From an uncultured Bacteroides sp. (GTDB lineage: Bacteria; Bacteroidota; Bacteroidia; Bacteroidales; Bacteroidaceae), in the NCBI RefSeq assembly GCF_910578895.1, contig NZ_CAJTSC010000004.1, positions 1 through 11,470 on the forward strand: DNA of 11,470 nucleotides, read 5' to 3'. The position numbers and the translations under genes were made by a program. Under the pieces are notes generated by a model. That model ran no database searches. It worked only from the letters and a program-made list of their open reading frames with translations, and was not told the origin of the DNA. This document shows, piece by piece, positions 6,669-11,470 of the stretch; within the stretch, counting starts at the first letter, position 1; every line of letters starts with the position of its first letter.

Positions 6669-6702
6669 AAAAAGAGGATGCACACTTAAGCGCACCCTCT
6701 TT
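6669..6702 (-). terminator. guaA intrinsic terminator
   Basis: Arms at 6671-6683 and 6690-6702 surround a 6-nt loop. On the DNA two positions are A/C mismatches (6678/6695 and 6682/6691). In the leftward transcript both become U·G wobbles, giving a continuous 13-bp stem followed by UUUUU (complement of 6669-6673). In the rightward transcript they stay mismatched and the U-tract is poor. The element therefore fits guaA, with weaker use by the convergent regulator gene. Confidence 0.8.
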
Positions 6703-6724
6703 CCATCTGTATATCAATCATCTA

Positions 6725-8278
6725 TCATTCCCACTCGATTGTGGAAGGCGGTTTTGACGAGATATCATACGTCACACGGTTCACGCCCTTCACCTTATTG
6801 ATAATGTCATTAGATACCTTGCCGAGGAATTCGTAAGGCAGATGTGCCCAGTCGGCAGTCATCGCATCGGTAGAAGTAACGGCACGCAAGGCAACCGCAC
6901 GCTCATAAGTACGTTCGTCGCCCATCACGCCCACCGACTGCACGGGAAGCAGGATAACCCCCGCCTGCCATACCTGGTGATAGAGCGTCGTTTCATTGCC
7001 TTCGGCATCCTTCACTTGCCAGTCGCGCAATCCCTGGATGAAGATATCGTCCGCGTCCTGCAGGATACGCACCTTCTCCGGAGTGATGTCGCCCAAAATA
7101 CGGACTGCCAGCCCCGGACCGGGGAAAGGATGGCGTGTAATCAGATGGTCGGGCATGCCCAGCTCGCGTCCTACACGGCGAACCTCATCCTTGAACAGCA
7201 GGCGCAAAGGCTCGCACAGTTTCAGGTTCATCTTCTCGGGCAAACCGCCCACGTTGTGATGGCTCTTGATTACGGTTCCGGTAATGGAAAGCGACTCGAT
7301 GCAGTCCGGATAGATAGTGCCCTGTGCCAGCCATTTCACATCCTTAATCTTATGTGCCTCTTCATCGAACACATCGATAAAGCCCTTGCCTATAATCTTA
7401 CGCTTCTTCTCGGGTTCGGTCACACCGGCAAGTTCAGCAAAGAACTTGGCGCTTGCATCCACGCCGATAACGTTCAGGCCGAGACATTCATAATCGTGGA
7501 GCACGTTCTTGAACTCGTCCTTGCGCAGCATGCCGTGGTCCACGAAAATACAGGTCAGGTTCTTGCCGATGGCACGGTTCAGCAATACGGCAGCCACCGA
7601 AGAGTCCACACCGCCGCTCAGGCCGAGCACCACCTTGTCGTCTCCCAGTTGTTCCTTCAGCTGCGCCACCGTTGTCTCAATGAACGATGCCGCGCTCCAG
7701 TCCTGCTTGCAGCCGCACACTTCCACTACAAAGTTCTTCAGCATCTGCGTGCCGTCCTCGCTGTGGAACACTTCCGGATGGAACTGCACCCCCCACATCT
7801 TCTCGCCCTCTACCTGGTAGGCGGCAATCCGGACCTTGTCCGTCGAAGCTATGGTCTTGAAGTCGGCAGGAACAGCGGTAATCGTATCGCCGTGGCTCAT
7901 CCACACCTGGGTATTTTCTTTTACTCCCTTAAAGAGTACATTGTCTTTATCAAAAGAGTTCAAATGCGCACGCCCGTATTCACGGCTACCCGCCGGCTCC
8001 ACCTTTCCGCCGTTGGTGTAAGAGATAAACTGCGCGCCGTAGCAGATGCCCAGTATGGGATACTTGCCGCGTATCTCGTTCAAGTCTATCTTAAACGCAC
8101 TTTCATCGTATACGGAAAACGGGCTGCCCGAAAGAATAACTCCCTTTACACTCGCATCTCCCTGTGGAAACTTGTTGTAAGGCACAATTTCACAATATAC
8201 ATTCAGCTCGCGTACCCGGCGACCTATCAGCTGCGTGGTCTGTGAGCCAAAATCAAGAATGATAATCTTTTCTTGCAT
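6725..8278 (-). CDS. guaA: GMP synthase (glutamine-hydrolysing)
   Basis: The protein has 517 residues and converts XMP to GMP using ATP and glutamine, the last step of GMP synthesis. The N-terminal class I glutamine amidotransferase domain (about 1-190) has the nucleophile Cys79 in GICYGAQ and the His168/Glu170 pair in HPE. The ATP pyrophosphatase domain carries the PP-loop SGGVDSS (221-227). The C-terminal dimerisation domain includes TRHPFPGPGLAVR (381-393) and ends PPSTIEWE, where PPGTIEWE is more common. The frame extends 43 codons upstream to 8407, but that part has no family similarity and covers the promoter at 8308-8341. MQEKIIILDFGSQ is the expected GuaA start. It is transcribed alone, leftward, ending in the terminator at 6669-6702. 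Confidence 0.97.
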   Translation of the reverse strand: MQEKIIILDFGSQTTQLIGRRVRELNVYCEIVPYNKFPQGDASVKGVILSGSPFSVYDESAFKIDLNEIRGKYPILGICYGAQFISYTNGGKVEPAGSREYGRAHLNSFDKDNVLFKGVKENTQVWMSHGDTITAVPADFKTIASTDKVRIAAYQVEGEKMWGVQFHPEVFHSEDGTQMLKNFVVEVCGCKQDWSAASFIETTVAQLKEQLGDDKVVLGLSGGVDSSVAAVLLNRAIGKNLTCIFVDHGMLRKDEFKNVLHDYECLGLNVIGVDASAKFFAELAGVTEPEKKRKIIGKGFIDVFDEEAHKIKDVKWLAQGTIYPDCIESLSITGTVIKSHHNVGGLPEKMNLKLCEPLRLLFKDEVRRVGRELGMPDHLITRHPFPGPGLAVRILGDITPEKVRILQDADDIFIQGLRDWQVKDAEGNETTLYHQVWQAGVILLPVQSVGVMGDERTYERAVALRAVTSTDAMTADWAHLPYEFLGKVSNDIINKVKGVNRVTYDISSKPPSTIEWE

Positions 8279-8307
8279 AGTAACAGAGGTGTTAGTAATT
8301 TTGCGTA

Positions 8308-8341
8308 CAAAGATACGAATTTGTTTAGAGCGGAAAGCAAA
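8308..8341 (-). promoter_or_regulatory. guaA: guaA promoter
   Basis: Read leftward, TATCTTTG (complement of 8308-8315) is a perfect TAnnTTTG box. TTTG (complement of 8338-8341) lies 22 bp upstream, slightly long for a -33 element. Initiation near 8302 gives a leader of about 24 nt before the ATG at 8278. I see no long leader that could hold a purine riboswitch. Confidence 0.65.
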
Positions 8342-8372
8342 AATGCGGTAATATTTGTTTGGAGCCTGTATA

Positions 8373-8394
8373 AAAAAGAAGCCGTGAGACGGAG
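8373..8394 (-). terminator. small hairpin with T-run upstream of guaA
   Basis: Read leftward, CCGT-CTC-ACGG (complement of 8382-8392) is followed by CTTCTTTTTT. The 4-bp stem is short, but with the T-run it could stop transcripts arriving from the long gene-free stretch before they reach the guaA promoter. Weak evidence. Confidence 0.3.
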
Positions 8395-8692
8395 CCGCTG
8401 CGGGCATCCCCTCTCCGGAGCCGTTTTTCTAAAGGATACACCCGCATACGAACAACCGGACAGACGCCGGAAACAAACCGCGCCGGCTGCCCCGCGCAAG
8501 GCAAAGTGAAACAGCATCCGCCCTCTGCATGGCAAAAAGACGGGAAAGCCGCCATTTTGCTTACTCCCCTCACGCCCGCTTTCTTCCAAACCGGAAAAGC
8601 CTTGCATAAAGCGCGGATAAGCATGCGTCAATTTTCGATAGAAATGCACCGTTTATGCAGATTTCAGCCATTTCAGCCGCCGGACACAAGTC

Positions 8693-8802
8693 TTTCTGCC
8701 GACAGAAGCCAATGTCTGTCGCGATAGATGCTATTGTCTGTCATGACAGGCATTAATGTCCCTCACGACAGACATTAATGTTTCTCCCCACAGACGCCAA
8801 TA
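8693..8802. repeat. five tandem 22-bp units, each with a dyad (phased site array)
   Basis: Units lie exactly end to end at 8693-8714, 8715-8736, 8737-8758, 8759-8780 and 8781-8802. The consensus is TYTSTC, then NC, then GACAGA, then CRYYAATG. Positions 1, 5, 10, 12, 13, 19 and 21 are invariant. TYTSTC and GACAGA are inverted complements, so each unit carries a 14-bp dyad and an 8-bp spacer. The third unit contains the perfect palindrome CTGTCATGACAG (8738-8749). The 22-bp period is not a multiple of three, so it is not a coding repeat; it is about two helical turns. Several dyads carry uncompensated mismatches, which favours DNA sites over RNA stems. A decayed sixth unit may precede (8671-8692). 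Confidence 0.75.
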
Positions 8803-8834
8803 TCCGGAAAACGGGACGCCTGCACACGGCATTT

Positions 8835-8854
8835 CCGGCGGCATTCTCCGCCGG
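8835..8854. repeat. GC-only 7-bp hairpin
   Basis: CCGGCGG (8835-8841) and CCGCCGG (8848-8854) are perfect inverted arms around CATTCT. Neither side carries a clear T-run, so it is not an obvious terminator. It lies 32 bp after the 22-bp tandem array. Confidence 0.5.
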
Positions 8855-9028
8855 TTGATTTGTAAGGATTTCGATATCCTCCTGAATGGAAGCAAGATAA
8901 ACGTTTTGCGTTTCGTTTTTTCCGACCGGCAGTACGCAAGGACGGAAACAGCCGATTCTGAGACGGCGGAAAATACAGATTGTCAGAAAACACAGGAGCA
9001 ATAGCAAAAAGACAAAGACAAGGAGCAC

Positions 9029-9098
9029 AAAAAAGAGGACATGCCGAAACAACCCACAAGCCATGCAAGCTTTTCATGTTTTCGGCACATCCTCCTTT
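9029..9098 (-). terminator. mscL: mscL intrinsic terminator
   Basis: Arms at 9031-9051 and 9077-9098 pair over about 20 positions with one bulged base. The three A/C mismatches on the DNA (9034/9095, 9040/9089, 9041/9088) all become G·U wobbles in the leftward transcript, giving a nearly continuous stem. That stem is followed by UUUUUU (complement of 9029-9034). The 25-nt loop holds a small inner pair (AAGC 9058-9061, GCTT 9069-9072). It starts 22 bp past the mscL stop codon. Confidence 0.85.
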
Positions 9099-9120
9099 CA
9101 ATACATATAGCCCAACCCTG

Positions 9121-9558
9121 CTATTTCTCCTTCAGGAGGTCGCGTATCTCCGTCAGCAGCAATTCTTCCTTGCTTGGCGCAGGGGGCGCGGGAGGAGTGG
9201 CGGGAGTCTCTTCAGCCTTCTTCTTCTCGGTCAGCCTGTTCAGCAGTTTGATAAACATAAAGATAGAGAAGGCGATAATGAGGAAGTCGAAAGTGGCCTG
9301 CAGGAAGTTGCCGTAGTTCAACGTCACGGCAGCTATCTCCTGCCCGTCCACCACTTGGGCAGGTTTCATCACCCACTTCAAATCGGTAAAATTGACACCA
9401 CCCACCAGCAGTCCCAGCGGCGGCATAATCACATCAGAAACCACGGAAGATACAATCTTGCCAAACGCGCCGCCAATGATGACACCGACAGCCATATCCA
9501 CCACATTGCCTTTCATGGCGAAAGCCTTAAATTCCTGTAAAAATGAACTTTTTCCCAT
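9121..9558 (-). CDS. mscL: large-conductance mechanosensitive channel MscL
   Basis: The protein has 145 residues (E. coli MscL has 136). It forms a homopentameric inner-membrane pore that opens under membrane tension during hypo-osmotic shock. An amphipathic N-terminal helix (FLQEFKAFAMKGN, 6-18) leads into pore-lining TM1 (about 19-46, VVDMAVGVIIGGAFGKIV). A periplasmic loop (about 47-82) and TM2 (about 84-107) follow, then a charged RLTEKKK cluster (108-114). A Pro/Ala-rich linker (116-129) connects to the cytoplasmic bundle helix EELLLTEIRDLL (131-142). It is a single-gene unit, divergent from gapA across 140 bp. No perfect -7 box was found for it; the closest is TATATTCG (complement of 9590-9597), one mismatch, with no good -33 partner. 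Confidence 0.97.
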   Translation of the reverse strand: MGKSSFLQEFKAFAMKGNVVDMAVGVIIGGAFGKIVSSVVSDVIMPPLGLLVGGVNFTDLKWVMKPAQVVDGQEIAAVTLNYGNFLQATFDFLIIAFSIFMFIKLLNRLTEKKKAEETPATPPAPPAPSKEELLLTEIRDLLKEK

Positions 9559-9581
9559 CTTTTCAATTATTTAATTCTAAT

Positions 9582-9617
9582 TTTGGATACGAATATAAAA
9601 ACATTTTCTTACTTTTG
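9582..9617 (+). promoter_or_regulatory. gapA: gapA promoter
   Basis: TACTTTTG at 9610-9617 is a perfect TAnnTTTG box, followed by CGCCGC. The nearest TTTG is at 9582-9585, giving a 24-bp spacer, longer than usual. Initiation near 9625 would give a leader of about 75 nt rich in A and T, in keeping with strong expression. Confidence 0.6.
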
Positions 9618-9698
9618 CGCCGCAATTCGCAAAGAAATGCAGGAAAAGTTTGAAAGTTTAATTTTAAACATTATAAAACCCTTAAAAGTTTAAACAAA

Positions 9699-10709
9699 AT
9701 GATTAAAGTAGGTATTAATGGTTTCGGACGTATCGGACGTTTCGTATTCCGCGCTGCAATGAAGAGAAACGATATTCAAATCGTAGGTATCAATGACCTT
9801 TGCCCGGTAGATTACTTGGCTTACATGCTGAAGTATGACACAATGCACGGTCAATTCGACGGTACTATCGAAGCTGACGTTGAAAACAGCAAATTGATCG
9901 TTAACGGTCAGGCTATCCGCATCACTGCAGAAAGAAACCCGGCTGACTTGAAATGGAACGAAGTAGAAGCAGAATATGTTGTAGAATCTACAGGTTTGTT
10001 CCTGAGCAAAGACAAAGCTCAAGCTCACATCGAAGCCGGTGCAAAATACGTTGTAATGTCTGCTCCTTCCAAGGATGACACTCCGATGTTCGTTTGCGGT
10101 GTTAACGAGAAGACTTACGTTAAGGGTACTCAATTCGTATCTAACGCTTCTTGTACTACCAACTGCTTGGCTCCTATCGCTAAGGTATTGAACGACAAAT
10201 GGGGTATCACTGACGGTTTGATGACTACCGTTCACTCTACAACTGCTACTCAGAAGACAGTTGACGGTCCTTCTATGAAAGACTGGAGAGGTGGTCGCGC
10301 CGCTTCCGGCAACATCATCCCGTCTTCTACAGGTGCTGCCAAGGCTGTAGGTAAAGTTATCCCGGCATTGAACGGCAAACTGACCGGTATGTCTATGCGT
10401 GTTCCGACTTTGGACGTTTCTGTAGTTGACTTGACAGTTAACTTGGCTAAGCCTGCTACTTACGCTGAAATCTGCGCTGCCATGAAGGAAGCTTCTGAAG
10501 GCGAATTGAAGGGTGTTCTGGGTTACACTGAAGATGCAGTTGTTTCTTCTGACTTCTTGGGTGACACTCGTACTTCTATCTTCGACGCTAAGGCAGGTAT
10601 CGCTTTGACTGATACTTTCGTTAAGGTTGTATCTTGGTATGATAACGAAATCGGTTATTCTAACAAGGTTCTCGACCTGATTGCTCACATGGCATCAGTT
10701 AACTGCTAA
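9699..10709 (+). CDS. gapA: glyceraldehyde-3-phosphate dehydrogenase, type I
   Basis: The protein has 336 residues, the standard length for this homotetrameric cytoplasmic glycolytic enzyme, which oxidises glyceraldehyde-3-phosphate to 1,3-bisphosphoglycerate with NAD. The Rossmann signature INGFGRIGR is at 6-14. The catalytic Cys152 lies in SNASCTTN and the assisting His179 in TTVHS. Asp33 and the GPSMKDWRGGR loop (190-200) favour NAD over NADP. Codons are strongly skewed to GGT, GCT, GTT, TCT and GAC/AAC, unlike the GC-ending codons of neighbouring genes, which is typical of very highly expressed genes. The bias also creates a long antisense frame that should not be annotated. The leader is A/T-rich without a Shine-Dalgarno. 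A terminator follows at 10734-10767. Confidence 0.98.
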   Translation: MIKVGINGFGRIGRFVFRAAMKRNDIQIVGINDLCPVDYLAYMLKYDTMHGQFDGTIEADVENSKLIVNGQAIRITAERNPADLKWNEVEAEYVVESTGLFLSKDKAQAHIEAGAKYVVMSAPSKDDTPMFVCGVNEKTYVKGTQFVSNASCTTNCLAPIAKVLNDKWGITDGLMTTVHSTTATQKTVDGPSMKDWRGGRAASGNIIPSSTGAAKAVGKVIPALNGKLTGMSMRVPTLDVSVVDLTVNLAKPATYAEICAAMKEASEGELKGVLGYTEDAVVSSDFLGDTRTSIFDAKAGIALTDTFVKVVSWYDNEIGYSNKVLDLIAHMASVNC

Positions 10710-10733
10710 TATACAGTTAGAAAATAATAAAAA

Positions 10734-10767
10734 ACAGGCGGCTTCTATGAAGTCGCCTGTTTTTTTT
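10734..10767 (+). terminator. gapA: gapA intrinsic terminator
   Basis: ACAGGCGGCTTC (10734-10745) and GAAGTCGCCTGT (10749-10760) form a 12-bp stem with one G·U wobble around a 3-nt loop, followed by seven further T's (10761-10767) and preceded by an A-run. It begins 24 bp after the gapA stop codon and separates it from the downstream peptidase gene. Confidence 0.93.
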
Positions 10768-10811
10768 GCAACTTTGCAGAAAGTTCACTCTTTTATTAAT
10801 ACAAAGTACTT

Positions 10812-11470
10812 ATGAGAAAGCTTATATTCACTCTTATTTCATTCTGCATCATGACAAGTTGTACAACCGACCAGAAAAACCCTTTCTTCGAAGCATACTC
10901 CACACCGCACGGAGTGGTTCCGTTCGATAAAATAGAGATTGCCCACTATGAACCCGCCATCCGCGAAGGCATCCGCAGGCAACAGGCGGAAATCGATGCC
11001 ATCACCGGCAATCCTGAAGCCCCGACCTTTGCCAACACCGTATTGGCGTACGAGAAGTCGGGCGAAATGCTCCGGCGCGCCGGCACCGTGTTCGGCAACC
11101 TGCTTAGCGCAGAGACCAACGACGAGTTGCAGGAACTCGCCCGCAAGATGATGCCGCTGATGAGCGAGCACGAAAACAACATCAGCCTGAACGAAAAGCT
11201 GTTTGCACGCATCAAGACCGTATACGAGCAACAGGAGAAAGAGGCGCTGAACCCCGAACAGAAGAAACTGCTGGAAGACATCTACAACGGATTTGTGCGC
11301 AGCGGTGCCAACCTCGAGGGTGAAGCAAAAGACAAATACCGCGCCCTGAGCCAGGAACTCAGCCTGCTCACCTTGCAGTTCAGCGAGAACGCGCTGAAGG
11401 AGACGAACGACTACCAACTGGTGATTACCGACTCCACCCAACTGTCCGGCCTGCCGGAAAGCGCCAAAGA
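10812..11470 (+). CDS. M3 family metallopeptidase (peptidyl-dipeptidase type), lipoprotein, 5' part only
   Basis: The frame is open from the ATG at 10812 to the window edge (219 codons plus two bases). The N-terminus MRKLIFTLISFCIMTSC is a lipoprotein signal with the lipid-modified Cys at residue 17. That places the mature protein on the outer side of the inner membrane or on the outer membrane, facing the periplasm. The following region (NPFFEAYSTPHGVVPFDKI, then EPAIREGI and TFANTVLAYEKSG) is characteristic of the helical N-terminal domain of M3 oligopeptidases such as Dcp and OpdA. The zinc site HExxH lies beyond the window, so activity cannot be judged. No clear promoter was found in the 44 bp after the gapA terminator; CAACTTTG (10769-10776) is a one-mismatch -7 box without a -33 partner. 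Several shorter frames on the other strand are shadows. Confidence 0.88.
   Translation, partial: MRKLIFTLISFCIMTSCTTDQKNPFFEAYSTPHGVVPFDKIEIAHYEPAIREGIRRQQAEIDAITGNPEAPTFANTVLAYEKSGEMLRRAGTVFGNLLSAETNDELQELARKMMPLMSEHENNISLNEKLFARIKTVYEQQEKEALNPEQKKLLEDIYNGFVRSGANLEGEAKDKYRALSQELSLLTLQFSENALKETNDYQLVITDSTQLSGLPESAK

Larger units (their letters stand above)
8400..9030. other. gene-free stretch between guaA promoter and mscL terminator
   Basis: I find no convincing gene here. Several frames of 60-140 codons exist on both strands, but none has a recognisable family, a Bacteroides promoter box or a sensible start. One encodes a leucine/phenylalanine-rich segment (8753-9064, leftward) but would start in the loop of the mscL terminator. 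The stretch is GC-richer than its flanks near 8380-8620. It contains the 22-bp tandem array (8693-8802), a GC-only hairpin (8835-8854) and the imperfect pair AGGAT/ATCCT (8865-8880). A small RNA is possible, but I see no TAnnTTTG promoter on either strand. Confidence 0.6.

Noticed and set aside
6842..8245. 467-codon open frame antisense to guaA
   Set aside because: The opposite strand encodes a complete GuaA with all catalytic motifs. The antisense product is His/Arg/Leu-rich with no domain.
8279..8310. purine riboswitch ahead of guaA
   Set aside because: The predicted leader is only about 24 nt, too short for an aptamer, and no purine-aptamer core is visible.
8279..8407. 43-codon N-terminal extension of GuaA
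   Set aside because: It covers a perfect -7 promoter box and is unlike GuaA. The family start MQEKIIILDFGSQ is at 8278.
8693..8802. CRISPR-like array
   Set aside because: The 22-bp units are contiguous with no unique spacers, are degenerate, and have no cas genes nearby.
8753..9064. leftward 103-codon frame with a hydrophobic N-terminus
   Set aside because: Its start lies in the loop of the mscL terminator and there is no -7 box upstream. Part of it is read through the tandem repeat edge and its second half is low-quality sequence. A real small membrane protein is not fully excluded.
8775..9101. leftward 108-codon frame starting beside the mscL terminator
   Set aside because: The GGAGG near its start belongs to the terminator stem, and the translation is Cys/Arg-rich without a domain.
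9690..10688. 332-codon open frame antisense to gapA
   Set aside because: It is a by-product of the strong codon bias of gapA. It has no recognisable domain and an implausible Ser/Arg/Val-rich composition, while the sense strand is unambiguous GAPDH.

Overview
The window looks like chromosomal DNA of a Bacteroides-type bacterium. Four start regions carry a perfect TAnnTTTG -7 box with a TTTG-like element 18-24 bp upstream. Most starts lack a strong Shine-Dalgarno sequence and sit behind A/T-rich leaders. The gene set fits too: GH57/GT4/GH133 glycogen-type genes and an M3 lipoprotein peptidase. Species cannot be decided from the sequence. No tRNA, rRNA, IS element or CRISPR array was seen.

Layout. 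Positions 1-112 may hold the 3' end of a rightward gene. A 22-bp perfect inverted repeat (169-223) separates it from a leftward three-gene operon. In transcription order that operon is a GH133 debranching-type enzyme (4912-2972), a GT4 glycosyltransferase of glycogen-synthase type (2957-1692) and a GH57 alpha-amylase-like protein (1674-265). The gaps are 14 and 17 bp, and one promoter lies at 4976-5005. Next come a leftward MarC-family membrane protein (5732-5136) and a rightward Crp/Fnr-family regulator (5999-6661). These two diverge from a 266-bp region rich in small repeats. Leftward guaA (8278-6725) converges on the regulator. About 840 bp without a credible gene follow (8279-9120). This stretch holds the guaA promoter, a five-unit 22-bp tandem array of dyads (8693-8802), a GC-rich hairpin and the mscL terminator. 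Then come leftward mscL (9558-9121), rightward gapA (9699-10709) with a clear terminator, and the 5' part of an M3-family lipoprotein peptidase (10812 to the window end).

How the genes fit together. The leftward trio should build and trim cytoplasmic alpha-glucan, but the GH57 member appears to lack both catalytic residues, so it may be a binding or scaffolding subunit. gapA and guaA are housekeeping genes. gapA shows the T-ending codon bias of a very highly expressed gene. mscL and marC are independent membrane-protein units.

The most unusual non-coding signal is the array at 8693-8802. Five contiguous, degenerate 22-bp units each contain a TCTGTC-N2-GACAGA-like dyad, which suggests phased protein-binding sites. 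Next in interest are the palindrome over the start of the debranching operon transcript and the catalytic-residue changes in the GH57 and GH133 proteins.
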